Shown here: positions 42,686-53,407 of the stretch, piece after piece
How the letters are laid out: each line of letters begins with the position of its first letter
Position numbering within the stretch: the first letter of the stretch is position 1
Source: Burkholderiales bacterium
GTDB taxonomy: Bacteria > Pseudomonadota > Gammaproteobacteria > Burkholderiales > Casimicrobiaceae
Length of the DNA: 64,000 nucleotides
Assembly: GCA_025352105.1 (NCBI GenBank)
Contig: JANXUB010000029.1
Span: 1 to 64,000 of the forward strand
Direction: 5' to 3'
The notes under the pieces: generated by a model
Told to the model about the DNA's origin: nothing
Database searches by the model: none
The model's input: the letters and a program-made list of their open reading frames with translations, nothing else
Made by a program: the position numbers and the translations under genes

Positions 42686-44929
42686 CTACACCTTTACACA
42701 ATCCACAAAATACTGCTCACCATTCTTGCCATGCTCCATGACAAGTCCATGCACATCAGTATCAAACCCCGGCAACAACGTATTGAACTCGCGCGCAAAT
42801 TTCAAATATTGCACGATGGTTTTGTTGAATCGTTCGCCCGGAATGAGTAGCGGGATGCCCGGCGGATAAGGCGTCACCAGCATCGCGGTGATGCGGCCTT
42901 CGAGTTCATCAATCGGCACGCGATCCACCGTGCGGTGCGCCAAATGCTCAAACGCGTCGGACGGTTTCATCGCGGCTTCCATGGGTGACAGATACATCTC
43001 GGTGGTCACGCGGGCGACGTCGTATTGGCGGTACACGCCGTGGATGCGCTGCGCCAGATCGCGCAGGCCAACGCGCTCGTATTGGGGATATTTCGCGACG
43101 AATTCCGGCATGACTTTCCACAACGGTTGGTTCTGGTCGTAGTCAGTCTTGAACTGTTGCAGCTCGGTCACCAACGTATTCCAGCGGCCCTTGGTGATAC
43201 CGATGGTGAACATCACGAAGAAGCTGTACAGCCCCGTTTTTTCAACGATCACGCCGTGTTCCGCGAGGTATTTGGTGACCAGTGACGCGGGAATGCCGTG
43301 CTCAGAAAATTTGCCGTTGATGTCGAGTCCCGGCGTAACAATCGTCGCCTTGATCGGGTCGAGCATGTTGAAGCCTGCTTCGATCTGGCCGAAGCCGTGC
43401 CACTCATCATCAGGCTTTAAAAACCATTCATCACGTTGACCCACACCCACATGGTCAAAGCCCGACGGCCCCCACGTCGTGAACCACCAGTCCTGGCCAA
43501 ATTCGTTGTCCACCTTCGCCATCGCACGGCGGAAATCAAGCGCTTCCGAGATGCTCTCTTCCACCAGCGCGCCGCCACCGGGTTGCTCCATCATTGCAGC
43601 GGCCACGTCGCAACTGGCAATGATGGCGTACTGCGGGCTGGTGCTGGTGTGCATCAGGTACGCCTCGTTGAAGCGCGTGAAGTCGAGCTTCAAATTCTCG
43701 GCATCTTGCACCAAAATTTGCGACGCCTGCGACAAACCAGCGAGCAGTTTGTGCGTGCTTTGCGTGGCGAATACGGTGGAGTCCTTGCATGGCTTTCGGC
43801 CCGGCCCGATGGCGTGCATGTCCTGATAGAACGGGTGAAATGCGGCGTGCGGCAACCATGCTTCATCGAAGTGCAGGTTCTCGACGTACCCCTCCAATTC
43901 CTGCTTGATCGTCTCGACGTTGTAGAGCACGCCGTCATAGGTGCTCTGCGTAATGGTCATCACGCGCGGGCGAGCGGTTTTGTCTTTCACCAACGGATGC
44001 GCATCGATTTTTTTCTGGATTGATTCGATTGAAAACTGATCGCGCGTGATCGGGCCGATGATGCCGAAGTGATTGCGCGTGGGCTGCAAGAAAATCGGGA
44101 TGGTGCCGGTCATCATGATCGCATGCAGGATGCTCTTGTGGCAGTTGCGATCGACCAGCACGATGTCGTCACGCGCGACGTTGGCGTGCCACACGATCTT
44201 GTTCGACGTGCTGGTGCCATTGGTGACGAAGAACAGATGATCTGCACCGAAGATGCGTGCCGCGTTGCGCTCGGAGGCAGCAACTGGCCCCGTGTGATCA
44301 AGCAGTTGACCCAACTCTTCAACCGCATTGCACACGTCGGCGCGCAGCATATTTTCACCAAAAAACTGGTGAAACATCTGCCCGACTGGACTCTTCAAAA
44401 ACGCAACGCCGCCCGAGTGACCGGGGCAATGCCATGAGTACGAACCGTCGTTGGCGTAGTCCAGCAGTTCCTTGAAGAACGGTGGCGCGAGCGAGCCGAG
44501 ATACTTGTTCGCTTCGCGCAGAATGTTGCGAGCGACAAAATCGGGTGTGTCCTCAAACATATGAATGAAGCCGTGCAGCTCACGCAGAATGTCGTTGGGC
44601 AAATGTTGCGACGTGCGCGTCTCGCCGAACAAAAATATTGGTACATCGGCGTTGCGTCTGCGCGTCGCTTCAATGAATTTGCGCAGATCGTGAACGGCCT
44701 GGCTCTCAATGCCGTCTTCGTTGACCTCTTCGTCGTCAATCGACACCACGAACGCCGACGCGCGCGCCGCCTGATTGGCCACCATGCCAACGTCAACGTA
44801 GGTGAAGCCACCGACGACTTCCATGTCCTGCTCTTCGAGCGCTTTGGCCAGCGCCCGGATGCCCAACCCAGAGGCGGACTCAGCGCGCCAGTCTTCGTCG
44901 ATGATGATGACGGGGAAGCGAAATTTCAT
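42686..44929 (-). CDS. Arginine/lysine/ornithine decarboxylase (biodegradative, PLP)
   Basis: A 747-residue three-domain decarboxylase of the inducible Orn/Lys/Arg family. The response-regulator-like wing comes first (FPVIIIDEDWRAESASGLGI), followed by the PLP-binding core with the substrate/cofactor motif SWHCPGHSGG, the HFDEAWLPHAAF aspartate, the Schiff-base lysine in STHKLLAGLSQ, and the C-terminal domain (PYPPGIPLLIPGE). It decarboxylates a basic amino acid to a polyamine and consumes a proton, useful for acid resistance or polyamine supply. Which amino acid is used cannot be told by eye. No cognate antiporter is adjacent. It is divergent from the DUF3683 oxidoreductase. Confidence 0.93.
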   Translation of the reverse strand: MKFRFPVIIIDEDWRAESASGLGIRALAKALEEQDMEVVGGFTYVDVGMVANQAARASAFVVSIDDEEVNEDGIESQAVHDLRKFIEATRRRNADVPIFLFGETRTSQHLPNDILRELHGFIHMFEDTPDFVARNILREANKYLGSLAPPFFKELLDYANDGSYSWHCPGHSGGVAFLKSPVGQMFHQFFGENMLRADVCNAVEELGQLLDHTGPVAASERNAARIFGADHLFFVTNGTSTSNKIVWHANVARDDIVLVDRNCHKSILHAIMMTGTIPIFLQPTRNHFGIIGPITRDQFSIESIQKKIDAHPLVKDKTARPRVMTITQSTYDGVLYNVETIKQELEGYVENLHFDEAWLPHAAFHPFYQDMHAIGPGRKPCKDSTVFATQSTHKLLAGLSQASQILVQDAENLKLDFTRFNEAYLMHTSTSPQYAIIASCDVAAAMMEQPGGGALVEESISEALDFRRAMAKVDNEFGQDWWFTTWGPSGFDHVGVGQRDEWFLKPDDEWHGFGQIEAGFNMLDPIKATIVTPGLDINGKFSEHGIPASLVTKYLAEHGVIVEKTGLYSFFVMFTIGITKGRWNTLVTELQQFKTDYDQNQPLWKVMPEFVAKYPQYERVGLRDLAQRIHGVYRQYDVARVTTEMYLSPMEAAMKPSDAFEHLAHRTVDRVPIDELEGRITAMLVTPYPPGIPLLIPGERFNKTIVQYLKFAREFNTLLPGFDTDVHGLVMEHGKNGEQYFVDCVKV

Positions 44930-45102
44930 GGTGCGCTGACCTTCAATGCGGGCAAAATTTAGTGAGATGCGAATGCTACAGAAAACCGTCCTGCAAACAG
45001 GGCCAAACCCCGTGCGGTTGCGGGTTTAAACGATTGCTGCACCGCGATATACTGCGCACCTATTCACTCGGGGTGTGCGCGAGCTCACCGTAGCGGCTGC
45101 CC

Positions 45103-48100
45103 ATGAAGGCTCCCTTGATGTCGTTGGCGGGCTCGGCTCTCCGCCTGGCCAGACTGTTTCGGCTCGACGCAATGCCCGCGGCGGTTGCGGCTTCCAGCGC
45201 GGTGCTAGCGAAACCACGCACGATTGCGCAGAAGGTGACGCATCTTGAGTCCGCATCAGGCGAGCACGGCAGCGGGGGCTCCCGCATACGCGAAATTCCG
45301 TACAACTACACCAGCTTTTCGGATCGCGAAATCATCATTCGTTTGCTCGGCGATGATGCCTGGGAAATTTTGCATTCGCTGCGCGGCGAGCGCAAAACGG
45401 GACGCAGCGCCCGCATGTTGTTCGAGGTGCTGGGCGACATCTGGGTGGTTGAGCGGAACCCTTATTTGCAGGACGATTTGATCGATAACCCGCGTCGACG
45501 TGCGATGTTGATTGATGCGCTCCGTCATCGTCTGCGCGAAGTCGAAAAACGCCGCAATGTGGACGTCGCCGATGCCGACGGCGAAGCGCGCAAAGAAAAA
45601 GTGGGCGAGCTTGTTGCCCGGGCTGCGAAAGCAGTGGATCGTTTCGAGGCGCAGTTTCGCGAGACCTGGGATTTGCGCAAACGTGTGCTCAAAGTGCTCG
45701 GCAAAGTCACGCACAAAGACAACATCACATTCGACGGCCTTGCGCGCGTGTCACACGTGACCGACGCGACGGACTGGCGCGTGGAATATCCGTTCGTGGT
45801 TTTGCATCCGGACACAGAAGAAGAGGTCGTCGGCCTCGTCAATGGCTGCATCGAACTCGGTCTCACGATCATTCCTCGCGGCGGCGGAACGGGCTACACC
45901 GGCGGCGCAATTCCTCTTACAAAAACCTCGGCGGTAATTAACACCGAGAAGCTGGAGACGCTGTCTTCGGTCAAGTTTGAAATACTGCCGGGGCACACCG
46001 AGGCGTACGGTGTCATCGAATGCGAAGCCGGTGTCGTCACACGGCGTGCCATGGAAGCCGCAGAACATGCCGGTCTCGTGTGGGCTTGCGATCCGACCAG
46101 TGCGGACGCAAGCTGCATTGGCGGCAACGTGGCGATGAACGCAGGCGGCAAGAAGGCGGTGCTATGGGGCACCGCGCTGGATAACCTGGCCGCATGGCGC
46201 ATGGTGACGCCGCAAGGCGAGTGGCTCGAAGTCACGCGCATGGATCACAATCTCGGCAAGATTCACGATGCGAATCATGCGACGTTTCGCCTGCAATACT
46301 TCGACGCCAAGCTGGATCGCAGCAAGGTGTTGCGCGAAGAAACGCTGATCATCCCTGGCCCAAGTTTCCGCAAAATTGGGTTGGGCAAAGACGTTACCGA
46401 CAAGTTCCTGAGCGGCCTTCCCGGCGTGCAAAAAGAGGGCTGTGACGGCCTGATCACTTGGTCCAAATGGGTGCTGCACAAGATGCCACCGCACACGCGA
46501 ACCGTGTGCATGGAGTTCTTCGGACAGGTGCGTGATTCGGTACCGGCGATTGTCGAGGTGAAAGACTTCCTCGATGCCCTGCCAAAGACGGGCGCGGGTC
46601 GCGTGATGTTGTCCGGGCTGGAGCATCTGGATGAGCGCTACGTGCGCGCGGTCGGCTACGCCACCAAGGCAAAACGCCACGGCCGCCCGAAGATGATTCT
46701 GATTGGCGACATCGTTGGCGACGATGAGAACGAAGTGGCCAAGGCGGCGTCGGAAGTCGTGCGTATCTGCAACATGCGCGGTGCCGAAGGTTTCGTTGCA
46801 GTGAGTGCCGAGTCGCGCAAGAAATTCTGGCTGGATCGTGCACGTACCGCTGCGATTGCCAAGCACACCAACGCGTTCAAACTGAATGAAGACGTGGTGA
46901 TTCCGCTGCCCCGCATGGGCGACTATTGCGATGGCATTGAGCGGATCAACATCGAGCTTTCCATCAAGAACAAGCTGAAGCTGTGCGTCGAACTCGAGAA
47001 GTTTTTCGCAGGGGCGATGCCCCAGAATCGTTACGAAGAGTACGGTGTCTCTACGGAGTTACTCGCCGAGAAAGTCAACGAAGCGCAGGTACTCGTCACT
47101 TCGGTACGCGAGAGTTGGCAAAGCCTGCTCGACAACATCGAAATCAATTTCCGTCAACTGCAATCACACGAAATCCGCGTCAGCTGGCGCACCGAAATCA
47201 AAGCACCTCTCGAAGACATCTTTGCTGGTGAAGCGCTGAAGCCCATCGTTGACCGCTTCGTCGCAATTCACAAGGAAGTGCTGCGAGGCCGCGTCTGGGT
47301 TGCGTTGCACATGCACGCAGGCGACGGCAATGTACACACCAATTTACCGGTCAACAGCGACAACTACGAGATGCTGCAGGAGGCGAACGCTGCGGTCGCA
47401 CGCATCATGGCGCTGGCTCGTTCGCTCGACGGTGTGATCTCCGGCGAGCATGGTATTGGACTGACCAAGCTTGAATTTCTCACCGACGACGAGATCGGCC
47501 CGTTCCAGCGCTACAAGCAACGGGTTGACCCCGAGGGCCGGTTCAACAAGGGCAAGCTGATGCCCGGTGGCGACCTGCGCTACGCCTACACGCCCTCGTT
47601 TGGTTTGCTCGGCAGCGAGTCGCTGATTCTTGAAGCGAGCGACATTGGCGCGATTGCTGATTCGGTGAAGGACTGTTTGCGTTGCGGCAAATGCAAGCCC
47701 GTGTGTGCAACGCATGTGCCTCGTGCAAACCTGCTCTATTCGCCGCGCAACAAGATCCTCGCGACGGGGTTGCTGGTTGAAGCGTTTCTCTACGAAGAGC
47801 AAACCCGACGCGGCATTTCGCTTAAGCATTGGGACGAACTCGCTGACGTTGCGGATCACTGCACGGTCTGTCACAAGTGTGTGAATCCCTGTCCGGTTGA
47901 TATCGATTTCGGCAATGTGTCGATGGCGATGAGGAATCTCCTACGCAAGGAAGGTAAAAAGAAATTTAACCCCGGCACAACGATTGCGATGGTCTTGCTT
48001 AACGCGCGCGATCCGGCGACCGTGAACATGCTGAAGCGCACGGTTGTGAACGGTGGCTACCGCATGCAGCGTTTTGCGCACGGGCTCGCCAAACGCTTCG

Positions 48101-49113
48101 GTCTGATAGGGTCGCAAACAAAGCGCCCGCCCTCCACCACGGGCGGCAAACCGGCGATCAAGGCGCAGGTGATTCACTTCATCAACAAGCCGATGCCCGG
48201 TGGCTTGCCGAAACAGACGGCTCGCAAGTTGCTCGATATCGAGGACGATAAAGTCGTACCGATCATCCGCAATCCGCAGATGAGTGCGGATGAGCAGGAA
48301 GCGGTGTTTTATTTTCCGGGTTGCGGATCGGAGCGGTTGTTCTCACAGGTAGGCCTGGCGACACAGGCGATGCTCTGGCATGTCGGCGCACAGACCGTGC
48401 TGCCGCCGGGTTATCTGTGCTGCGGTTATCCGCAAACGGCCAGTGGCAATCAGGACAAAGGCCAGGAGATCATCACCGACAACCGCGTGCTGTTTCACCG
48501 TGTCGCCAACACGCTCAACTATCTCGACATCAAGACCGTGATCGTGAGCTGCGGCACCTGCATGGATCAGTTGCAAAAGTATGAGTTCGAGAAGATTTTC
48601 CCCGGCTGCCGTTTGCTCGACATTCACGAATACCTGATGGAAAAGGGCGTGAAACTTGGCGAGATTACCGGCACGCGATACATGTATCACGACCCCTGCC
48701 ATTCACCGATGCAGACCTACCAGCCGATGAAGGTCGTCAACGAGCTCATGGGGCAAAAGATCGACCAAAACGAGCGTTGCTGCGGTGAGTCAGGCACACT
48801 GGCCGTCACGCGGCCCGATATTTCAACGCAAGTGCGTTTCCGCAAGGAAGCGGAAATGCGCAAAGGCGCAGAAAAACTGCGTGCGATTCCCGTCAAGACC
48901 GCTCCGGGCGCAGATCAAAAATTTCAGGGCGAAGTAAAAATCCTCACCAGCTGCCCGTCGTGCTTGCAAGGCCTGTCGCGTTACGACAATGACAGCGACA
49001 CCAAGGCGGACTACATCGTCGTTGAAATCGCGAAGCATTTGCTCGGTGAGAAATGGCTGCCGGAGTATGTGGCGAAGGCGAATTCGGGCGGGATTGAGCG
49101 GGTGTTGGTTTGA
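45103..49113 (+). CDS. DUF3683 FAD/Fe-S oxidoreductase (D-lactate/glycolate dehydrogenase-like)
   Basis: A 1336-residue multidomain oxidoreductase. The DUF3683 N-terminal domain starts at [20 protein letters not shown]. The PCMH-type FAD-binding domain contains [17 protein letters not shown], and the FAD-oxidase C domain includes [11 protein letters not shown] and [14 protein letters not shown]. Two 4Fe-4S ferredoxin motifs ([28 protein letters not shown]) and two CCG domains ([28 protein letters not shown]) follow. It combines GlcD/GlcF- or GlpC-like functions in one chain and likely oxidises a 2-hydroxy acid, passing electrons to the quinone pool. The N-terminal 60 residues are poorly conserved, so the exact start is uncertain. 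Confidence 0.9.
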   Translation: MKAPLMSLAGSALRLARLFRLDAMPAAVAASSAVLAKPRTIAQKVTHLESASGEHGSGGSRIREIPYNYTSFSDREIIIRLLGDDAWEILHSLRGERKTGRSARMLFEVLGDIWVVERNPYLQDDLIDNPRRRAMLIDALRHRLREVEKRRNVDVADADGEARKEKVGELVARAAKAVDRFEAQFRETWDLRKRVLKVLGKVTHKDNITFDGLARVSHVTDATDWRVEYPFVVLHPDTEEEVVGLVNGCIELGLTIIPRGGGTGYTGGAIPLTKTSAVINTEKLETLSSVKFEILPGHTEAYGVIECEAGVVTRRAMEAAEHAGLVWACDPTSADASCIGGNVAMNAGGKKAVLWGTALDNLAAWRMVTPQGEWLEVTRMDHNLGKIHDANHATFRLQYFDAKLDRSKVLREETLIIPGPSFRKIGLGKDVTDKFLSGLPGVQKEGCDGLITWSKWVLHKMPPHTRTVCMEFFGQVRDSVPAIVEVKDFLDALPKTGAGRVMLSGLEHLDERYVRAVGYATKAKRHGRPKMILIGDIVGDDENEVAKAASEVVRICNMRGAEGFVAVSAESRKKFWLDRARTAAIAKHTNAFKLNEDVVIPLPRMGDYCDGIERINIELSIKNKLKLCVELEKFFAGAMPQNRYEEYGVSTELLAEKVNEAQVLVTSVRESWQSLLDNIEINFRQLQSHEIRVSWRTEIKAPLEDIFAGEALKPIVDRFVAIHKEVLRGRVWVALHMHAGDGNVHTNLPVNSDNYEMLQEANAAVARIMALARSLDGVISGEHGIGLTKLEFLTDDEIGPFQRYKQRVDPEGRFNKGKLMPGGDLRYAYTPSFGLLGSESLILEASDIGAIADSVKDCLRCGKCKPVCATHVPRANLLYSPRNKILATGLLVEAFLYEEQTRRGISLKHWDELADVADHCTVCHKCVNPCPVDIDFGNVSMAMRNLLRKEGKKKFNPGTTIAMVLLNARDPATVNMLKRTVVNGGYRMQRFAHGLAKRFGLIGSQTKRPPSTTGGKPAIKAQVIHFINKPMPGGLPKQTARKLLDIEDDKVVPIIRNPQMSADEQEAVFYFPGCGSERLFSQVGLATQAMLWHVGAQTVLPPGYLCCGYPQTASGNQDKGQEIITDNRVLFHRVANTLNYLDIKTVIVSCGTCMDQLQKYEFEKIFPGCRLLDIHEYLMEKGVKLGEITGTRYMYHDPCHSPMQTYQPMKVVNELMGQKIDQNERCCGESGTLAVTRPDISTQVRFRKEAEMRKGAEKLRAIPVKTAPGADQKFQGEVKILTSCPSCLQGLSRYDNDSDTKADYIVVEIAKHLLGEKWLPEYVAKANSGGIERVLV

Positions 49114-50120
49114 TTCAGCCTACGCTCGAATCTGATGATCCGGGCGAGGGTTTTTCAAAAATTGGGCACACGCTTGAGGCACTCTTGCTCGAAGGCAAGT
49201 ATGTCGTGCTTGATGCTTCATTAGCTCGAATGCAATCAACGGGCAAAACTCTCAGCGACGGAACATGGGCGCACGACGCTGCGGGTGCGTTTTTGAGTCG
49301 GATTGACCTCGAATGCCATCGAGGCGTTTTTTCCGACCTGAAGCAGCTGTTTCGGCCAGCGTTGGCAGATGCGCCGTGGTTGGCACGTCTGGATTCGCTG
49401 AGGGCTTGGCGCGAAGCATGTCCTCGTAGCATCACTCCATTCGTCTGCATCGCAAACTTCTATCTCGGCAACGCATGGTCTGCGCGCGGGTCAAGTTGGG
49501 CGAATGAAGTTCCCGATAGTGCATGCAAGAAATTCTTTGCCCGTGTCCGGCTTGCATCAGATGCACTCAAGGCAGTCGAAGCACGCGCAACGGAATGCCT
49601 GGCGTGGTTCCCGATCAGCCTTATCGCTGTCAAAGCGCAAGAGCGCGAGGTCGGGGAGTGGTATGCCGTCTTCGAACGCGGCGCTCGAGCGTGTCCTGCG
49701 TACTGGAATGTTTACACCGTCGGGGCCGATTTTCACCTTGAGCGCTGGTCGGGTTCGCGCGAGCAATTGGCGGATTTTCTTGGGCGAGCAGTCGAGCTCT
49801 CTAGTGAGTGCGGTGGCAAGAGCGTAGCGGCACGAATTGTCTGGTCGTTACTGGATCAGTATGGCGATACCGTTGTTGGCGAAATCGCTGAACAAGACTG
49901 GGGCTTGATTCGAGCTGGTTTCGGCGATTGGCTGCATGCGAATCCGTCCGCTTCGGTCGCAAACTATTTTTTGTTTGCTTCACGCTGCGTCGAGGACAAA
50001 GGCACTGCGAGGCGGCTTCTGGAGACCATCTCCACGATGCCCTATCACGCAGTTTGGAATACACACTTGGCGGAACAGTTTGGTGGATTCCGCGGTGTTT
50101 GCGCTTGGGCAAAAAACTGA
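49110..50120 (+). CDS. DUF4034-like protein
   Basis: A 336-residue cytosolic protein. The middle part ([21 protein letters not shown], then [38 protein letters not shown]) follows the DUF4034 pattern, a helical TPR-related domain of unknown role. The TTG start overlaps the stop of the upstream oxidoreductase (TTGA), pointing to translational coupling, but base composition is slightly lower in GC than its neighbour and the start is not certain. A GCCTCG-ACCGAAG-CGAGGC hairpin lies about 40 bp after the stop and may aid termination. Confidence 0.65.
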   Translation: MIQPTLESDDPGEGFSKIGHTLEALLLEGKYVVLDASLARMQSTGKTLSDGTWAHDAAGAFLSRIDLECHRGVFSDLKQLFRPALADAPWLARLDSLRAWREACPRSITPFVCIANFYLGNAWSARGSSWANEVPDSACKKFFARVRLASDALKAVEARATECLAWFPISLIAVKAQEREVGEWYAVFERGARACPAYWNVYTVGADFHLERWSGSREQLADFLGRAVELSSECGGKSVAARIVWSLLDQYGDTVVGEIAEQDWGLIRAGFGDWLHANPSASVANYFLFASRCVEDKGTARRLLETISTMPYHAVWNTHLAEQFGGFRGVCAWAKN

Positions 50121-50257
50121 CGCTATGCTTCGATCAATCGTTTTAGTGCTGTTGAGCCAATAGCCTCGACCGAAGCGAGGCGGACTATTCGTCGACGCAA
50201 TTTCAGTCATCGTGCGCGCAAATGCTGACGCCCTGCTTTCACGAATATCATCACATC

Positions 50258-51577
50258 ATGACTGCGTTTGCCATCCGCTCCTCCCTGCTGCACTGCCTGC
50301 GCGATCCCGGTCTGGCGGGTGATGTGTCCGCCATTGAATATCTGCCTGACGCGGTCACTTTGGTGCGTGATGGATACGTCGAAAAAGTGGGGCCATCGGA
50401 CGCACTGTTACAGACGCTCGGGGCTGACGTGCGAATCGACGACCATCGCGGCAAAATTTTGGTGCCGGGGTTCATTGATACGCATGTGCACTACCCGCAG
50501 GTTGACGTGATTGCCAGCTACGGCACTCAATTGCTCGACTGGTTAAATCGCTACACTTTTCCGGCGGAAACAAAATTTGCTGATCGCGCGTTTGCCGATG
50601 CGGCAGCGGCATTTTTTCTGGATCGATTGCTGGAAAACGGGACGACGACTGCGAGTGTTTTTTGCACCGTACATCCGCAATCAGTTGATGCATTTTTCAC
50701 GGCCTCCGAAGCACGCGGCTTGCGCATGATTGCGGGCAAATGTTTGATGGATCGTCATGCGCCCGAGGCCTTGATGGACACCGCCGAGACGGGCTATCGC
50801 GATAGCAAAATGCTGATCGAGCGCTGGCACGAGCACGCGCGCTCGCTCTATGCCATCACGCCTCGTTTTGCGCCGACTTCCACCATCGCGCAGATGGAAA
50901 AAATGAAGGCGCTCGCGCGCGAACATCCGACGACCTACATCCAGTCCCACGTTGCCGAGAACAAGGCCGAGATTGCCTGGGCGGCGGAGCTGTTCCCCGG
51001 TCATCGCAGTTATCTGGACATTTACGATCACTACGGTTTGCTGCGCGACAAGGCGATTTACGGGCACTGCATTTATCTCGACGACGCGGATCGCGCGCGC
51101 ATGACGGCGGTGGGCGCGAGGCCGTCGTTTTGCCCAACGTCGAATCTGTTTATCGGCAGCGGGCTCTACGATTTGAAGCAGGCGCTGGCAGCGGGCAATG
51201 TGGTGAGTATTGGCACCGACGTGGGTGGCGGGACGAGCTATTCAATGCTGCGCACGCTGGGCGAGGCGTACAAAATTCAGCAGCTGCAGGGCACGTCGCT
51301 GTCGCCCGCTTACGCGCTGTATCTGGCAACACTTGGCGGCGCGAAAGCGTTGTCGCTCGATGAGAAACTGGGTTCGATCACGGTGGGCAAAGAGGCTGAT
51401 TTCGCGCTGCTGGATCCCGCTGCGACGCCGTTACTCGCCCGACGAACGAGCTTGCGCGACGATCCGATGGATGTGTTTTTTGCGCTGATGACGCTCGGCG
51501 ATGACCGCGCGATTGCGGCGACCTATGCGGGCGGAAAATGTGTGTATTCACGTGATGCCAGCAGTATCAGCATTTAG
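50258..51577 (+). CDS. guaD: Guanine deaminase
   Basis: A 439-residue amidohydrolase with the metal-binding PGFIDTHVHYPQ motif, the guanine deaminase signature around FPAETKFADRAFADAAAAFFLDRLLENGTTTA, and later ligands in QSHVAENKAEI, YGHCIYLDD and GTDVGGGTSYSM. It hydrolyses guanine to xanthine and ammonia in purine salvage or catabolism. ATG 50258 (MTAFAIRSSLLHC) is used; 50222 is a poor upstream alternative. Its TAG stop is at positions 8-10 of repeat copy H. Confidence 0.95.
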   Translation: MTAFAIRSSLLHCLRDPGLAGDVSAIEYLPDAVTLVRDGYVEKVGPSDALLQTLGADVRIDDHRGKILVPGFIDTHVHYPQVDVIASYGTQLLDWLNRYTFPAETKFADRAFADAAAAFFLDRLLENGTTTASVFCTVHPQSVDAFFTASEARGLRMIAGKCLMDRHAPEALMDTAETGYRDSKMLIERWHEHARSLYAITPRFAPTSTIAQMEKMKALAREHPTTYIQSHVAENKAEIAWAAELFPGHRSYLDIYDHYGLLRDKAIYGHCIYLDDADRARMTAVGARPSFCPTSNLFIGSGLYDLKQALAAGNVVSIGTDVGGGTSYSMLRTLGEAYKIQQLQGTSLSPAYALYLATLGGAKALSLDEKLGSITVGKEADFALLDPAATPLLARRTSLRDDPMDVFFALMTLGDDRAIAATYAGGKCVYSRDASSISI

Positions 51578-51683
51578 CGGAAGCCCCCATTCAACGAGGG
51601 CTGAGACGTACAAATGCAGTAAGTCGACTATAGTCGTTTGGTAGCGCTAGCCCTGATGCGATAGGGCTTTTGTGAAAAAGCTG
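51568..51683. repeat. 116-bp palindromic element, copy H
   Basis: Ends CAGCATTT/AAAAGCTG, GGGC at 31-34, perfect core AGTCGACT at 55-62, GCCC at 83-86. It contains the guaD stop codon. The right arm AGCCCTGATGCGATAGGGCT followed by TTTTGTG is a good plus-strand terminator. Confidence 0.85.
51649..51674 (+). terminator. Intrinsic terminator in the right arm of copy H
   Basis: AGCCCT-GATGCGAT-AGGGCT forms a six-bp stem followed by TTTTG. It would end the guaD transcript about 95 bp after the stop codon. Confidence 0.6.
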
Positions 51684-51687
51684 ATTG

Positions 51688-51816
51688 CTACGACCGCCGC
51701 TTTTTCTTGTTCTCGCATGCATTGGTCATCAGGCGCGCCTCGGACGGGTTGAAATGTGGATTGCAGGTTTGAACCGGCTGCGCGGCGCAACCCACAGCGT
51801 CAGCGACTGCGACCAC
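51688..51816 (-). CDS. Possible small cysteine-containing protein (42 aa)
   Basis: On the minus strand the frame from GTG 51816 reads MVAVADAVGCAAQPVQTCNP and ends in a basic tail (CENKKKRRS). It carries three cysteines. The frame stays open upstream and would give a better signal peptide (KLFVKFTGVVAVADAVGC), but no standard start codon lies there. The main support is position: its stop is 5 bp from copy H, and these elements otherwise lie mostly in convergent gaps. The ribosome binding site is weak. It may be a decayed gene. Confidence 0.25.
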   Translation of the reverse strand: MVAVADAVGCAAQPVQTCNPHFNPSEARLMTNACENKKKRRS

Positions 51817-51895
51817 ACCCGTAAATTTGACGAATAACTTCGCACGCTTAAGATAGCGGCAACGCGTGAAAAAACTCAATCGCAGAAGTGCATCA

Positions 51896-52204
51896 ATGAA
51901 CTGGGCCGACATCATCGCCGAACGCCGCGCCGCCGGAGCCGCATCGAGTGGCGCGTTATCGAAGCTTCCCGGTGAAGGCGCACCGGTCGATTTGAGCGAG
52001 GACTTGCTGGTGCCGCCCGAAGTGCGCGCGTTGATGCGAACGCTCAAACACGCGGGTTACACGCCGCCCGAAATCGCCGCAATGAAAGCGATCGCGAACC
52101 TTGAAAAGGAATTGGCGGCGCTTCCGGCGAGCGAGCGTGTGGAGAAGGCGAGAGCGTTGGTGGCGCGGATTACTGTGCTGCGCGAGGCAAAAAATTGTGT
52201 TTAA
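51896..52204 (+). CDS. DUF1992 (DnaJ-associated conserved domain) protein
   Basis: A 102-residue protein matching DUF1992: WADIIAERRAAGAASSGALSKLPGEGAPVDLSEDLLVPPEVR, then MRTLKHAGYTPPEI. This conserved domain is also found in DNAJC28 homologues; function is unknown. ATG 51896 is chosen over the GTG at 51866 because the preceding AGAAGTG is suitably placed and the domain starts immediately. It overlaps the next gene start by a few bases. Confidence 0.85.
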   Translation: MNWADIIAERRAAGAASSGALSKLPGEGAPVDLSEDLLVPPEVRALMRTLKHAGYTPPEIAAMKAIANLEKELAALPASERVEKARALVARITVLREAKNCV

Positions 52205-52853
52205 CGGTTCCTTGCGCCTGCGAAACGTGATCCTTCTCGCGTTAGGTGTCTCGTTTCTAGTATTTGCCGTGGATCGCTACACCGAGGCGAAAACACGAAT
52301 GCGTTCACACCAGTGGACCTTGCATCAAGAGCGCATTGGGCTCGTTCCCGCTGAGCACTTTTCTATTGAGCTGCGTCCAGACGCGAATGCAGACTACTTG
52401 GTCGCAGCCAAATTTGTGTCGCCTTCCGCCGGTAAGCCGTCCGACCAATTCCTTTGTGACATTGGATGGTCGTTTGGCGATGACGCAGTCTGTGTCAACA
52501 ACGAGATTGAGCTTTCTGTGGATTGGTTGGTGCGCGACGCTTCTGGACTCGTCGTCGCTCGCGCTGACGCCACCCCGCGTGCAGGAACACTGGGAAGTCA
52601 GCACGGCACCGTTTATCTGGGAAAGTTTCCGGCAAAAGCGGGGGCGCTCTACAGACTTGAAGCCACTACCAAAAAGTCGAGCGCCCGACTGCGCAGCTAC
52701 CAGCCAACGCTAGAAGTACGCATCGATCCCATGCGCTTCAAGAACGCTGTTGCATCTTCACAAATGAACGCGGCAATTGCAATTGTCGCAAGCGTTGTTG
52801 GCGGCGGGTTAATCGTACTGGTCGGGGTTTTGTCTTGGCGGCAACGTCGATGA
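52197..52853 (+). CDS. Membrane protein of unknown function with periplasmic domain
   Basis: About 218 residues with a membrane helix at each end (NVILLALGVSFLVFAV near the N terminus and AIVASVVGGGLIVLVGVLSW near the C terminus) enclosing about 160 residues, probably periplasmic, with a beta-rich look (YLVAAKFVSPSAGKPSDQF, GTVYLGKFPAKAGALYRLEA). The GTG at 52197 overlaps the DUF1992 stop and has a GAGG upstream; the track start at 52101 lies inside that gene. No family was recognised. It ends 6 bp before the convergent GatB/YqeY gene. Confidence 0.65.
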   Translation: MFNGSLRLRNVILLALGVSFLVFAVDRYTEAKTRMRSHQWTLHQERIGLVPAEHFSIELRPDANADYLVAAKFVSPSAGKPSDQFLCDIGWSFGDDAVCVNNEIELSVDWLVRDASGLVVARADATPRAGTLGSQHGTVYLGKFPAKAGALYRLEATTKKSSARLRSYQPTLEVRIDPMRFKNAVASSQMNAAIAIVASVVGGGLIVLVGVLSWRQRR

Positions 52854-52859
52854 CGTGGC

Positions 52860-53312
52860 CTATGCCAGCGCCGCTTTAACCTTGCCCGACACCGCGCCCA
52901 TATCCGCCTTGCCTGCGAGCTTTGGCTTCACGATGGCCATGATCTTGCCGATGGCTGCGTTGCCGGTGACGCCGGTTGCGGCGACTTCGGCGACAGCGCC
53001 TGCAATGACGGCGTCGACTTCAGCCTCGCTCATCTGCGCTGGCATGTAGGCCGCGAGCACGACGGCTTCGGCCTCTTCCTTGGCGACGAGATCAGGGCGG
53101 TTACCGGTGGTGAATTGGGCGATGGATTCTTTGCGTTGCTTGATCGCTTTTTCGACAATGGCGACGACGTCGGTGTCGGTCAGCACAATGCGCTCATCGA
53201 CTTCGCGCTGCTTCACGGCCGCCAGCAACATGCGGATGGTCAAGAGCTTCGCGCTGTCGCCCGCCTTCATTGCGGTTTTCATGTCGTTGGTGATGGTTTC
53301 TTTGAGGCTCAT
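52860..53312 (-). CDS. GatB/YqeY-domain protein
   Basis: A 150-residue helical protein of the YqeY family: MSLKETITNDMKTAMKAGDSAKL, then RMLLAAVKQREVDERI and a C-terminal GatB/YqeY tRNA-interacting-like domain (GNAAIGKIMAIVKPKLAGKADM). The domain is shared with the tail of the tRNA amidotransferase GatB, but the free-standing protein has no firmly known activity. It follows rpsU on the same strand, the usual arrangement in proteobacteria, with a terminator in between. Confidence 0.93.
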   Translation of the reverse strand: MSLKETITNDMKTAMKAGDSAKLLTIRMLLAAVKQREVDERIVLTDTDVVAIVEKAIKQRKESIAQFTTGNRPDLVAKEEAEAVVLAAYMPAQMSEAEVDAVIAGAVAEVAATGVTGNAAIGKIMAIVKPKLAGKADMGAVSGKVKAALA

Positions 53313-53347
53313 GGCTTGGTACTTTCAATATCGAATTCGACGCGGAA

Positions 53348-53376
53348 ATGAAAACGGCTCCCGAAGGAGCCGCTTT
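53348..53376 (-). terminator. Terminator/attenuator between rpsU and gatB-yqeY
   Basis: CGGCTCC-CGAA-GGAGCCG is a seven-bp stem. Read on the minus strand it becomes CGGCTCCTTCGGGAGCCG followed by TTTTC, a UUCG-capped intrinsic terminator 32 bp after the rpsU stop. Confidence 0.8.
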
Positions 53377-53407
53377 AGTCGTATCTGCTTCTACTCAGCA
53401 GAAAACT

